In this document: positions 37,001 to 45,464 of the stretch, in pieces
How positions within the stretch are numbered: position 1 is the stretch's first letter
Layout of the letters: each line of letters begins with the position of its first letter
Origin: an uncultured Anaeromassilibacillus sp.
Lineage (GTDB): Bacteria; Bacillota; Clostridia; Oscillospirales; Acutalibacteraceae
Length of the DNA: 64,000 nucleotides
Assembly: GCA_930987725.1 (NCBI GenBank)
Contig: CAKNKY010000004.1
Span: forward strand, 44,455-108,454
Direction: 5' to 3'
Notes under the pieces: generated by a model
Told to the model about the DNA's origin: nothing
The model's database searches: none
The model's input: only the letters and a program-made list of their open reading frames with translations
Program-made: the position numbers and the translations under genes

Positions 37001-37604
37001 GCTCCGGGTTGTGCGTTACCATCACCACCAGCCGGTCGCGCGCCACTTCCTTGAGCAGTTCCATCACCTGCACGCTCGTCTCGCTGTCGAGCGCGCCGGT
37101 CGGCTCGTCGGCCAGGAGCACGTCGGGGTCGTTTACGAGGGCGCGCGCAATCGCCACGCGCTGCATCTGCCCGCCGGAAAGCTGGTTCGGCCTCTTGTGC
37201 AGGTGCTTGCCCAGGCCCACCTGCTCGAGCGCAGCCACCGCGCGCTTGCGCCGCTCCGCACGGGAGACGCCGGAAACCGTGAGCGTGAGTTCCACGTTCG
37301 AAAGGATCGACTGGTGGGGGATCAGGTTGTAGCTCTGGAAGATGAAGCCCACCGTGTGGTTGCGGTAGGTGTCCCAGTCCCGGTTCGTGTAGCGCTTCGT
37401 GGAAACGCCGTTGATCACGAGATCGCCGCTGTCATAGCGATCCAGCCCGCCGATGATGTTGAGCAATGTCGTCTTGCCGGAGCCGCTCGGCCCCAGGATG
37501 GCCACAAACTCGCTGTCACGGAAGCTGAGGTCCACGTGGTCGAGCGCCTGCTGCGTGAGGCCGCCTGTCCTGTACTGTTTGCAGATCTGTTTGATTTGAA
37601 GCAT
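34040..37604 (-). pseudogene. ABC transporter ATPase-permease fusion (MacB/FtsX type), frameshifted
   Basis: The N-terminal ATPase has GPSGSGKT (Walker A), [15 protein letters not shown] and [14 protein letters not shown] membrane segment follows near 280, then a very long outer domain, then three C-terminal FtsX segments with LERKKEIGILRAIGASKSN. The frame open from 37604 loses sense after AQSIIAS near 34990; the rest continues in another frame as TVETWAAGQESS down to 34040. One surplus base in the GGG run 34988-34990 explains it. Rejoined, the protein has about 1187 residues. The outer domain repeats a YLQ[ST]-x-x-A unit three times and an ALQDAxHV unit twice. It may be a real mutation, a phase-variable site or a sequencing error. 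Confidence 0.85.
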
Positions 37605-37709
37605 GCTGTATCTTCCTAATCTGTCACACTTGGCCCGGGCTGTGCCGCAGCCGGGCTGTTGTCGCGCCGCAAAACCCTTTGCTCAATTTATCCCAATTTA
37701 TAATGTATT

Positions 37710-37738
37710 ATCATAGGAGAACGGCGCGCCGCTGTCAA
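37710..37738 (-). promoter_or_regulatory. Promoter of the ABC transporter gene
   Basis: Minus-strand TTGACA (37733-37738) and TATGAT (37710-37715) are 17 bp apart, followed by an A/T-rich leader of about 100 nt to the ATG at 37604. It is a strong SigA-type match. Confidence 0.7.
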
Positions 37739-37805
37739 GAAGCGAAGAAAAGAAAATGGCGCGCCGAATGGTTTGCCGGAGTATTTTTTCCGGAAGAGGA
37801 AGAAA

Positions 37806-37842
37806 TACAAAAAAGTCCGGGTGCTTTTCGCACCCGGGCTTT
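37806..37842 (-). terminator. Second minus-strand terminator past the tRNAs
   Basis: CGGGTGC and GCACCCG (about 37819-37837, extended by further G/C pairs) with TTTTTT after the minus-strand stem. It is a backup to the terminator at 37884-37926. Confidence 0.7.
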
Positions 37843-37883
37843 CCGAAAAGGTGAACAATGCGCCGAAACGCATCCAAGGCAAC

Positions 37884-37926
37884 AAAAAAGGCTGACCTCA
37901 GACGCTTTCCGCGTCCAGGCTCAGCC
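37884..37926 (-). terminator. Terminator of the tRNA-Gln/tRNA-Pro unit
   Basis: On the minus strand, just after the tRNA-Pro CCA end, GGCTGAGCCTGGACGC pairs with GCGTCTGAGGTCAGCC and TTTTTT follows. Confidence 0.85.
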
Positions 37927-38003
<77 letters not shown>

Positions 38004-38006
38004 AAA

Positions 38007-38080
38007 TGGCTGCGGAAGAAGGATTCGAACCCTCACAAACAGAGTCAGAGTCTGCCGTGCTACCTTTACACAATTCCGCA
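38007..38080 (-). tRNA. tRNA-Gln (CTG)
   Basis: Acceptor TGCGGAA/TTCCGCA, anticodon stem GCAGA/TCTGT around loop CTCTGAC (anticodon CTG, codon CAG), T-loop TTCGAAT, discriminator G and encoded CCA (38007-38009). It is the first gene of a two-tRNA unit. Confidence 0.94.
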
Positions 38081-38125
38081 ATATCTTTCTTATGTGCCTG
38101 CCGAACCGGCCGGGCAACGATATTT

Positions 38126-38153
38126 ATTATAGCAAAGTTCTTTCATTTGTCAA
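38126..38153 (-). promoter_or_regulatory. Promoter of the tRNA unit
   Basis: Minus-strand TTGACA (38148-38153) and TATAAT (38126-38131), both consensus, are 16 bp apart and start transcription about 40 nt before tRNA-Gln. Confidence 0.85.
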
Positions 38154-38289
38154 CACCATTTTGCCTTTTTTTGAAATTTTTTTCGGATTCCCCGCCGCCC
38201 GGCCGGTGAAAGGCGGGCGAAATGTGCGCCCGGCGCATACGATAAGGGAAGGAGAAACAGGCGGAAGTCCCGCCAAAAGGAGGAATATC

Positions 38290-39381
38290 ATGATCACGGT
38301 CAGCCTTTGCATGATTGTCAAAAACGAGGAAGACGTGCTCGCGCGCTGCCTGCGGAGCGCGGCAGGCGTGGCGGACGAGATCATTGTGGTGGACACCGGT
38401 TCCACGGATCGCACGAAGGAGATCGCCCGGCGCGAGGGGGCGAAAGTCTTTGACTATCCCTGGGCAGACGATTTTGCCGCCGCACGCAATTACTCCTTCG
38501 ATCAGGCTACCATGGACTATCAGCTCTGGCTGGATGCAGACGACGTACTGCCGGAAAATACGCGCCGCGGGCTGATGCTCGTCAAGGAGCAGCTCCCGCC
38601 CTGGGTGGACGTCGTCATGCTGCCGTATCACACGGCATTCGACGAAGCCGGCCGCCCGCTTCTCACCTTTTACCGTGAGCGGTTGCTGCGCCGCTCATGC
38701 CGGTATAAATGGGAAGGGGAGGTGCATGAGGTGATCCCGGTGGCCGGGCGGCGGATCAGCCTCCCTCTGCCGGTGGAGCACCGGAAACTGCACGCGTCGG
38801 AGCCGGGGCGCAACCTGCGGATCCTGGAGGGCCTGATCCGCAGTGGGCGCGAGCTCTCGCCGCGCCAGCAGTTCTATTATGCGCGTGAGCTTTTGTTCGC
38901 CGGGCGCTACCGGCAGGCCGCCATCTGGCTGGAACGCTTCCTGCACGCAGGCGGCTGGCGGGAGGACAACATCCGCGCCTGTCTCGATCTCTCCCTGTGC
39001 ATGGAGCAGCTCGGCCGGGAAGAGGAGGCGCTGCGCGCCGTCTTCCGCAGCTTCCTCTATGACAACCCGCGCGCCGAATCGTGCTGCGCGGCCGGCGGCC
39101 TGCTGGAGAGGCGCGGCGATTACGAGAGGGCGGTTTATTGGTATCGCCTTGCGCTCGACTGCCCCAAAACGGAGAGCGGCTTCTGCAACCCGGATATGCA
39201 GGAGTTTATCCCCTGCATGCAGCTCTGCGTTTGCCTCGACCGCCTCGGCGACCGGAAAGGGGCGGAAGCCTACCACCGCCGCGCAAAGGCGCTCAAACCG
39301 GAGGATCGCGCCGTGCAATATAACGAACGCTATTTTGCGTCCCTGCATGCGTCTTGCCAAGAGGAGGCACAGACGATATAA
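38290..39381 (+). CDS. Family 2 glycosyltransferase with TPR-like tail
   Basis: 363 residues. The GT-A domain (1-200) has SLCMIVKNEEDVLARCL, EIIVVDTGSTDRTKEIA and the metal-binding LWLDADDVLP. From about 200 the protein continues in helical repeats (RQQFYYARELLFAGRYRQAA, then RGDYERAVYWYRLAL) that look like TPRs. Such SunS/YfdH-like enzymes transfer a sugar from a nucleotide sugar, often to a peptide, protein or surface polymer; the acceptor is unknown. ATG 38290 has AAAAGGAGG upstream. It stands alone apart from the small gene after it. Confidence 0.9.
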   Translation: MITVSLCMIVKNEEDVLARCLRSAAGVADEIIVVDTGSTDRTKEIARREGAKVFDYPWADDFAAARNYSFDQATMDYQLWLDADDVLPENTRRGLMLVKEQLPPWVDVVMLPYHTAFDEAGRPLLTFYRERLLRRSCRYKWEGEVHEVIPVAGRRISLPLPVEHRKLHASEPGRNLRILEGLIRSGRELSPRQQFYYARELLFAGRYRQAAIWLERFLHAGGWREDNIRACLDLSLCMEQLGREEEALRAVFRSFLYDNPRAESCCAAGGLLERRGDYERAVYWYRLALDCPKTESGFCNPDMQEFIPCMQLCVCLDRLGDRKGAEAYHRRAKALKPEDRAVQYNERYFASLHASCQEEAQTI

Positions 39382-39427
39382 TAGAAAAAAAGCCTGCGGC
39401 GGAACGCCGCGGGAGGAGGGAAACGCC

Positions 39428-39784
39428 ATGAAGGGAAACGGCTGCCGCCGTGGGCTGCGCGGCTATGCGCGCCGGGATCTCGATCGGCTGTTTGAGGAGC
39501 AGAAGGAGGAGATTGCCGCGCTCCGGCGTGAGATCGAAGCCGTGCGCACGTCTCGGGAAGAGCAGGACGATGCGCCCGCGGAGGCGGCGGCCGGGGAGGC
39601 GGAGCAGATCCGCGCGTCGGCCCGCCTGCAGGCGGCCTGTCTGGTGCAGCAGGCCCGCCGGGAGGCGGAAACCGAGGTGCGGGAGGCCGCCCTGGAGGCG
39701 GAATCTGCGCGGCGGGAATTGCTCGAAAAGAAGGAACAGGCGCTCTGCGCCATGGCGGCCTCCCTGCGCAGGCGCCGGGGCTGA
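39428..39784 (+). CDS. Small coiled-coil protein, unknown function
   Basis: 118 residues, mostly a Glu/Ala/Arg-rich helix. The start RGYARRDLDRLFEEQKEEIA loosely resembles the DivIVA N-terminus (GY...V/L..F), and the middle (RLQAACLVQQARREAETEVR) resembles DivIVA-like coiled coils, but the conserved Phe-Arg membrane tip is not clear. ATG 39428 has GGAGGAGGG upstream. It lies 46 bp after the glycosyltransferase and before the SRP RNA promoter. Confidence 0.65.
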   Translation: MKGNGCRRGLRGYARRDLDRLFEEQKEEIAALRREIEAVRTSREEQDDAPAEAAAGEAEQIRASARLQAACLVQQARREAETEVREAALEAESARRELLEKKEQALCAMAASLRRRRG

Positions 39785-39806
39785 GGGCGGCCCGCAAAAA
39801 TTTTTC

Positions 39807-39835
39807 TTGTCTTTTGGGAAAAAATCGGGTATAAT
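39807..39835 (+). promoter_or_regulatory. Promoter of the SRP RNA gene
   Basis: TTGTCT (39807-39812) and TATAAT (39830-39835) are 17 bp apart. The start would be near 39842, about 16 nt before the first paired base of the RNA. Confidence 0.75.
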
Positions 39836-39857
39836 ATCGGCGTTGTGATATTGTAAC

Positions 39858-40046
39858 AAAAAGCAAGGCAGAAAATACGTGCCACAGGATATGCAGGCGG
39901 GCGGGTTCTGTACGGCGGAGCGCCGCGAACCATGTCAGGCGGGGAACCGAGCAGCATTAAGCGGAGCTGCCCCGCGCGATGCAGGGGATCTGTCCGTCTG
40001 CATATCCTGGAGCACGGAAACCGCGCGGCGGTCTGTCTTGCTTTTT
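39858..40046 (+). ncRNA. ffs: Signal recognition particle RNA (4.5S/SRP RNA)
   Basis: The domain IV hairpin is visible near 39933-39974: GTCAGGC, then GGGAAC and GAGCAGC, the Ffh-binding internal loops. A long helix closes it: GTGCCACAGGATATGCAGGC (39880-39899) pairs with the 3' strand ending CTGCATATCCTGGAGCAC. A further outer pairing of AAAAAGCAAGGCAG (39858-39871) with CTGTCTTGCTTTTT (40033-40046) defines the ends and may also act as terminator. Its place right before dnaX is usual in Firmicutes. The RNA guides signal-peptide proteins to the membrane with Ffh. Confidence 0.85.
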
Positions 40047-40101
40047 ACTTATCTTTAATCCCCGCACAGCGCGGGGAACGGGGAAGGGGCGGTGAACGGG
40101 A

Positions 40102-41772
40102 TTGTATCAGGTGCTGTACCGGAAGTGGCGGCCCCGCCGCTTTGCGGACGTGGTGGGCCAGCCGCAGGTCACGGTGACGCTTCAGAACGAGCTCAAGGCA
40201 GGGCGCGTGGCCCATGCCTATCTGTTCACCGGTTCGCGCGGCACGGGTAAGACGACGTGCGCGAAGATTCTGGCGAAGGCCGTGAACTGCCTGCACCCGG
40301 AAAACGGGGACCCCTGCGGCACGTGCGAGTTCTGCCGCGCGTCCGAGGAGGGCGGCGCAATGGATGTCGTGGAAATCGACGCCGCCAGCAACAACGGAGT
40401 GGACAACATTCGCTCCCTGCGCGAGGAAGCCAATTTCACGCCGGCTGCCGCCCGCTACCGTGTCTATATCATTGACGAGGTCCATATGCTCTCCGTCGGC
40501 GCGTTCAACGCGCTGCTCAAAACGCTGGAAGAGCCGCCGCCGCATGTGATTTTTATTCTGGCCACCACGGAAGTGCACAAGCTGCCGGCCACCATTCTCT
40601 CGCGCTGCCAGCGGTTTGACTTCCGGCGCATCCCGGCGGAGGAGATCGCCGGACGCCTCGCCTATGTGGCGGAGCAGGAGGGGGCCGCGCTCGAACCGGA
40701 GGCCGGCCTGCTGCTGGCGCGCCTGGCGGACGGCGGCATGCGCGACGCGCTTTCGCTGCTGGATCAGTGCCTGGGCCGCAGCCGCGAGGTGACGGCGGCT
40801 GTCGTGAATGAGACGGCGGGGCTGGCCGGGAGGGAGCCGCTTTTTGAGCTGGCCGAGCACATTCGTTTGCGGGACGCCGCCGCTTCGCTTGAGCAGATCG
40901 CGGCGCTCTATGAGGATTCCAAGGATATGGCCCGCCTGTGCGAGGAGCTTTCCTCCCACTTCCGGAGCCTGATGCTGATCAAAACGATGAAGGACGCGCG
41001 CCGCCTGCTTGCCGTGCCGGAGGAAGAATATGGTGCGCTGGAAAAGCAGGCGCTTGCGATTCCGCTTTCCGCCGTGCTGCATGGCCTGGACACGCTGCAG
41101 GATGCTCTCGAGCGCATGGGCCGCGGGGCGGACCGCCGCACCGAGATGGAGATGGCCGTCATCCGCCTCTGTTCCCCGGAACTCGATGTCTCGCCCTCTG
41201 CGCTGCTGCGGCGCATTGAGGCGCTGGAGCAGGGCGCGCCGCGCCGCGCGGCGTCCCCGCCGGCTGCGGAAGCTGCCGCACCGGGAGGGCAGACGCCTGC
41301 ACCGGATTCCCCGGCGCCGCCTGCGCGCCGTGCGCCGGAAAAGTCGGCCGCACCGGAAAAGGCCGCGCCTGCCGCTTCTTCGGCGGAGCTGGCCCGGAAC
41401 GCTGTCCCACTGGAGGCCTGGCCGGAGATCCTGCGGATTGTGAAAAACTATTCCGCCACCATTTCCGCGGCCTTCACCGGCTCGAGCGCCTACGTGAGCG
41501 GCGACTATGTCCTGATTGATGCGCCGCGCGAGGTGGCCTTCGAGCTGCTGCGAAAATCCTCGCAGCGCGGTAAAATGCGCGACGCCATCCAGCAGGTCAC
41601 AGGAAAAGTATACAAGCTCGGCCCGTATAAGCCCGCCGCGCCGGAGGAGGAACAGCAGGAGGACCCGCTGCTCCGCCTGGCGGACCGCGCGCGGGACGCC
41701 GGCATCGAGGTCACGGGGCCGGACGGCCGGGAGGAGCCCTCCGGCGGCGCGCCGCCGGAGCAGCCATTCTAA
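40102..41772 (+). CDS. dnaX: DNA polymerase III gamma/tau subunit
   Basis: 556 residues. The AAA+ clamp-loader domain has YRKWRPRRFADVVGQ, Walker A GSRGTGKTT near 45-53, the four-Cys zinc motif CLHPENGDPCGTCEFC, the DEVH box YIIDEVHMLS, and the sensor AFNALLKTLEEPP. A Pro/Ala-rich linker covers about 385-430, followed by a tau-like C-terminal domain. It loads the sliding clamp and organises the replisome. The start is TTG 40102. It heads the dnaX-ybaB-recR operon. Confidence 0.97.
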   Translation: MYQVLYRKWRPRRFADVVGQPQVTVTLQNELKAGRVAHAYLFTGSRGTGKTTCAKILAKAVNCLHPENGDPCGTCEFCRASEEGGAMDVVEIDAASNNGVDNIRSLREEANFTPAAARYRVYIIDEVHMLSVGAFNALLKTLEEPPPHVIFILATTEVHKLPATILSRCQRFDFRRIPAEEIAGRLAYVAEQEGAALEPEAGLLLARLADGGMRDALSLLDQCLGRSREVTAAVVNETAGLAGREPLFELAEHIRLRDAAASLEQIAALYEDSKDMARLCEELSSHFRSLMLIKTMKDARRLLAVPEEEYGALEKQALAIPLSAVLHGLDTLQDALERMGRGADRRTEMEMAVIRLCSPELDVSPSALLRRIEALEQGAPRRAASPPAAEAAAPGGQTPAPDSPAPPARRAPEKSAAPEKAAPAASSAELARNAVPLEAWPEILRIVKNYSATISAAFTGSSAYVSGDYVLIDAPREVAFELLRKSSQRGKMRDAIQQVTGKVYKLGPYKPAAPEEEQQEDPLLRLADRARDAGIEVTGPDGREEPSGGAPPEQPF

Positions 41773-41809
41773 CAGAAGACGATCACAAAAATACAGGAGG
41801 TTGTTTGAA

Positions 41810-42160
41810 ATGAAAGCAAGATTACCGCAGGGATACGGCGGAGGCGGCGCTGCCAATCTGCAGCAGATTGCCCGCCAGGCCCAGAAGATTCAGGAGCAGA
41901 TGGACGCCGCCACGGCGGAGCTGGAAGCCACGGAATATTCTGCCACGGCAGGCGGCGACGCTGTGAAGGCGGTTGCCACCGGCAAGATGGAGATCAAGTC
42001 TCTGGAAATCAAGCCCGAGGTCGTGGACCCCGAGGATCTCGAAATGCTCAGCGATCTGGTGATTGCCGCCGTCAACGAAGCGCTCCGCGCGGCCGCGGCC
42101 GACAAAGCGCAGCGCATGGAGAAGATCTCCGGCGGGCTGAATATGCCGGGCCTGTTCTGA
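41810..42160 (+). CDS. YbaB/EbfC nucleoid-associated protein
   Basis: 116 residues. After a Gly-rich start come [19 protein letters not shown], the two-strand region [20 protein letters not shown], and the helix [17 protein letters not shown]. YbaB dimers bind DNA without strong sequence preference. CAGGAGG lies about nine bases before ATG 41810. It is always found between dnaX and recR in this group, as here; its stop is followed one base later by recR. Confidence 0.94.
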   Translation: MKARLPQGYGGGGAANLQQIARQAQKIQEQMDAATAELEATEYSATAGGDAVKAVATGKMEIKSLEIKPEVVDPEDLEMLSDLVIAAVNEALRAAAADKAQRMEKISGGLNMPGLF

Positions 42161-42161
42161 G

Positions 42162-42764
42162 ATGGCAGTCTACACCGTTCCCCCGCTGGAAAACTTGGTG
42201 GACGCCTTCGAAAGTTTGCCGGGCATCGGCCACAAGAGCGCCCAGCGGCTCGCCTACCATGTGCTGGCTGAGCCGGAGGAGGAGGCCAAACGGCTGGCCG
42301 GCGCCATTCTGGACGCCCGCAGCCATATCCATACCTGCAAGGTGTGCTGCAATCTCACCGACCAGGAGGTTTGCTCCATCTGCCGCAGCGAAACGCGCGA
42401 CAAAAGCGTCATCTGTGTCGTGGAGGATCCGCGCGACGTCGCGGCGCTCGAGCGCACGCAGGAGTTCAACGCTTCCTACCATGTGCTGCACGGTGTGATT
42501 TCGCCGCTCAACGGCATCGGTCCGGAGCAGCTCCACATCAAGGAACTGCTGGCCCGCGTGAACGCCGGCGGCGTCAAGGAGGTCATCATGGCCACGAACC
42601 CCACCGTGGAAGGCGAGGCGACGGCAATGTATCTCTCACGGCTGCTCAAGCCCCTTTCCGTCAAGGTGACGCGCCTGGCCTACGGCATCCCCGTGGGCGG
42701 CGATCTGGAATATGCGGACGAGGTCACGCTTTCCCGCGCTTTGGAAGGGCGCAGTGAGATGTGA
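42162..42764 (+). CDS. recR: Recombination protein RecR
   Basis: 200 residues. The helix-hairpin-helix [17 protein letters not shown], the zinc-finger [16 protein letters not shown] near 59-74, and the Toprim domain [15 protein letters not shown] complete a standard RecR. With RecO it helps RecA take over single-stranded gaps. It ends the dnaX operon in front of a strong terminator. Confidence 0.97.
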   Translation: MAVYTVPPLENLVDAFESLPGIGHKSAQRLAYHVLAEPEEEAKRLAGAILDARSHIHTCKVCCNLTDQEVCSICRSETRDKSVICVVEDPRDVAALERTQEFNASYHVLHGVISPLNGIGPEQLHIKELLARVNAGGVKEVIMATNPTVEGEATAMYLSRLLKPLSVKVTRLAYGIPVGGDLEYADEVTLSRALEGRSEM

Positions 42765-42797
42765 GCCTTATTTGCTTCTCTTTCCCAAGCATTCCCT

Positions 42798-42827
42798 GGA
42801 GGGCGCCGGAGCGCGCCCTCCTTTTTT
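42798..42827 (+). terminator. Terminator of dnaX-ybaB-recR
   Basis: GGAGGGCGC and GCGCCCTCC form a nine-pair stem around a short loop, followed by TTTTTT. Confidence 0.92.
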
Positions 42828-42849
42828 GTGCTCTGCGGTGCCTGGCATA

Positions 42850-42878
42850 TTGCCTGACGCAGCGATCGATGATACAAT
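42850..42878 (+). promoter_or_regulatory. Promoter of feoB
   Basis: TTGCCT (42850-42855) and TACAAT (42873-42878) are 17 bp apart. The start is near 42885, giving a leader of about 90 nt with the hairpin described below. Confidence 0.6.
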
Positions 42879-42901
42879 AAATACGAAAAAGGAATGAAAC
42901 C

Positions 42902-42931
42902 GCGGCGCGGGGAAAAAATGCCCCGCGCCGC
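42902..42931 (+). promoter_or_regulatory. Strong hairpin in the feoB leader
   Basis: GCGGCGCGGGG pairs perfectly with CCCCGCGCCGC around AAAAAATG. No T tract follows, so it is probably not a terminator by itself. It lies directly before the duplicated ribosome-binding site and may stabilise the transcript or affect translation. Confidence 0.6.
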
Positions 42932-42937
42932 CGTGTG

Positions 42938-42975
42938 AGAAAGAGGAATCGCACTAAGAAAGAGGAATCGCACTA
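42938..42975 (+). repeat. 19-bp perfect tandem repeat carrying the feoB ribosome-binding site
   Basis: AGAAAGAGGAATCGCACTA occurs at 42938-42956 and again at 42957-42975. Each copy has AGAGGA; the last A of copy two is the A of the feoB ATG. In copy one the same place reads CTAAG, with no start. It looks like a recent slippage duplication. Confidence 0.97.
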
Positions 42976-45323
42976 TGACAATTAAGGATCTGAAGGCGGG
43001 CCAGGCTGCCGTCATCGAGACGGTGGGCGGGGAAGGCGCGCTGCGCCAGCATTTTCTCGACATGGGGCTCATTCCCGGCGCCGAGGTCTGCATGGTGAAG
43101 CTCGCGCCCATGGGCGACCCCATGGAGCTGAAAATCCATGGTTATGAGCTCACACTGCGTCTTGCGGATGCGGCAAAGATTACCGTTCATCTGCTCGACC
43201 ATCCCACGGAGGAGGCGCCGGCCGCTCCCGTTCGCAATACGCCGCACCCCGGCCTCGGCGAGGGCGGCAAATATCACATGAAGGCGGGGGAACATCCCCT
43301 GCCGGAGGGTGTAACGCTCACCTTTGCGCTGGCGGGGAACCAGAACTGCGGCAAGACAACGGTGTTCAACCGCCTCACCGGCTCGAACCAGCACGTGGGC
43401 AACTTTCCGGGCGTTACGGTGGACCGCAAGGATGGCGTCATCCGCAACCACCCGGAAACGCTCGTCACCGACCTGCCCGGTATTTACTCCATGTCGCCCT
43501 ACAGCAACGAGGAGATCGTGACGCGGGAGTTTATCCTGAAGGAAAAGCCGAAGGGCATCATCAATGTGCTGGACGCCACCAACATCGAGCGCAATCTGTA
43601 TCTCACGCTCCAGCTCATGGAGCTGGAGGTGCCGATGGTCATCGCCCTCAACATGATGGACGAGGTGCGCGAAAACGGCGGCTCCATCCTCATCAATGAG
43701 ATGGAACGGCTGCTCGGCGTGCCTGTCATTCCGATCTCCGCCGCGAAGAACGAGGGCATCGACGAGGTTGTGAGCCATGCCATCCACGTGGCGAGATACC
43801 AGGAAAAGCCCGGCCGCGTCGATTTCTGCAGCGCAGACGATGTGGGCAGCGCCGTTCACCGCGCCATCCACGCCATCATGCACCTCATCGAGGATCACGC
43901 CGTGCAGGCCGGCATTCCCGTTCGGTTTGCGGCTTCCAAGCTGGCGGAGGGAGATGAGCTTATCCTTCAGCAGCTCGGGCTTGACGAGAATGAAAAGGAT
44001 ATGCTCGGGCATATTGTATTGCAGATGGAAAAGGAGCGCGGGCTGGACCGCGCCGCCGCCATTGCCGATATGCGGTTCCGCTTCATCAGCCGTGTGTGCG
44101 CCGCCACCGTCATCAAGCCGCGCGAGAGCCGTGAACACGCCCGCAGTCGCCGGATCGACAAGATCCTCACCGGCAAATACACGGCCATCCCGTCGTTCAT
44201 CCTCATCATGGCGCTCGTCTTCTGGCTCACCTTCAATGTGATCGGCAAGGTCCTCTCCGATCTGCTGGATCTCGGCGTGGGCTGGCTCACGGAGACGGTG
44301 GACGCCGCCATGACGGCGGCAAACATCAATCCCGTTTTGCATTCCCTTGTCATAGACGGCATTTTCAACGGCGTCGGCTCCGTGCTGAGCTTTTTGCCGA
44401 TCATCGTCACGCTGTTCTTCTTCCTCTCCCTGCTCGAGGACAGCGGATACATGGCGCGCGTGGCCTTTGTCATGGATAAGCTGCTGCGCAAAATCGGTCT
44501 TTCCGGCCGCAGCATCGTGCCGATGCTCGTCGGCTTCGGCTGCACGGTGCCGGGCGTCATGGCCAGCCGCACGCTCTCCTCGGAGCGCGACCGCAAGATG
44601 ACGATCCTGCTCACGCCCTTCATGAGCTGCTCGGCAAAGCTGCCGATCTATGCGTTCTTTTCCGCCGCATTTTTCCCGCAGTATGCTGCCCTCGTCATGA
44701 TTGGCATGTATTTTATCGGTATCCTCGCCGGCATCCTGGCGGCCCTGCTGCTCAAGGGCACGCTCTTCCGCGGCGAGCCGGTGCCGTTCGTCATGGAGCT
44801 GCCGAATTATCGCCTGCCCGGCGCGAAGAATGTGGCGCAGCTGCTGTGGGATAAGGCGAAGGATTTCCTGCAGCGCGCGTTCACGATCATCTTTGCCGCC
44901 ACCATCGTTATCTGGTTTTTGCAGACGTTTGATTTGCAGTTCAACATTGTGTCCGATTCGCAAAACAGTATTCTGGCTGCTTTGGCAGGCCTTATCGCCC
45001 CCATTTTCACGCCGCTCGGCTTCGGCGACTGGCGCATTGTCACGGCGCTCATCTCCGGCTTCATGGCGAAGGAAAGCGTCGTGGCCACGCTTTCCGTGCT
45101 CATGCCGTCGCAGGAAACGCTCTTCGCCGTCCTCTCGCCTCTTGGCGCTGCGTCGCTGCTCGTGTTCTGCCTGCTCTATACGCCGTGTGTGGCGGCCATC
45201 GCCTCCATCCGGCGCGAGCTGGGCGGCAAATGGGCCGCGTTCGTCGTGGTGGGGCAGTGCGTTGTGGCCTGGTTTGCAGCGCTGATCGTGCACTTGATCG
45301 GCGCGGTGATCGGCCTGGCGTAA
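42975..45323 (+). CDS. feoB: Ferrous iron transporter FeoB with fused N-terminal FeoA domain
   Basis: 782 residues. Residues 1-75 are a FeoA SH3-like domain (LKAGQAAVIETVGGEGALRQ, FLDMGLIPGAEV). A linker leads to the G domain with GNQNCGKTT near 121-129, VGNFPGVTVDRKDG (switch I), DLPGIYSMSP (G3) and NMMDEV (G4). From about 405 come the two Gate membrane halves, with GFGCTVPGVMASRTL and ALVFWLTFNVIGK. It takes up Fe2+ through the cell membrane driven or gated by GTP. There is no separate feoA or feoC gene. It is preceded by its own promoter, a hairpin and a duplicated ribosome-binding site. Confidence 0.96.
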   Translation: MTIKDLKAGQAAVIETVGGEGALRQHFLDMGLIPGAEVCMVKLAPMGDPMELKIHGYELTLRLADAAKITVHLLDHPTEEAPAAPVRNTPHPGLGEGGKYHMKAGEHPLPEGVTLTFALAGNQNCGKTTVFNRLTGSNQHVGNFPGVTVDRKDGVIRNHPETLVTDLPGIYSMSPYSNEEIVTREFILKEKPKGIINVLDATNIERNLYLTLQLMELEVPMVIALNMMDEVRENGGSILINEMERLLGVPVIPISAAKNEGIDEVVSHAIHVARYQEKPGRVDFCSADDVGSAVHRAIHAIMHLIEDHAVQAGIPVRFAASKLAEGDELILQQLGLDENEKDMLGHIVLQMEKERGLDRAAAIADMRFRFISRVCAATVIKPRESREHARSRRIDKILTGKYTAIPSFILIMALVFWLTFNVIGKVLSDLLDLGVGWLTETVDAAMTAANINPVLHSLVIDGIFNGVGSVLSFLPIIVTLFFFLSLLEDSGYMARVAFVMDKLLRKIGLSGRSIVPMLVGFGCTVPGVMASRTLSSERDRKMTILLTPFMSCSAKLPIYAFFSAAFFPQYAALVMIGMYFIGILAGILAALLLKGTLFRGEPVPFVMELPNYRLPGAKNVAQLLWDKAKDFLQRAFTIIFAATIVIWFLQTFDLQFNIVSDSQNSILAALAGLIAPIFTPLGFGDWRIVTALISGFMAKESVVATLSVLMPSQETLFAVLSPLGAASLLVFCLLYTPCVAAIASIRRELGGKWAAFVVVGQCVVAWFAALIVHLIGAVIGLA

Positions 45324-45399
45324 TGCCCGGTTTTCCGCCGTTTCCCGGCCCTTTGCGCTGCCTGCGGCGAATTCCCCGTGAAATCTGCTGGAATTTCCC

Positions 45400-45428
45400 T
45401 TTACTTTACCTGCCGCTTATTGTAAAAT
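45400..45428 (+). promoter_or_regulatory. Promoter candidate for the pyrH operon
   Basis: TTTACT (45400-45405) and TAAAAT (45423-45428) are 17 bp apart, with a short leader to pyrH. The boxes are moderate matches. Confidence 0.45.
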
Positions 45429-45464
45429 AGTACGCAAGAAAAATGAAAGATGGGGTGTATAATC

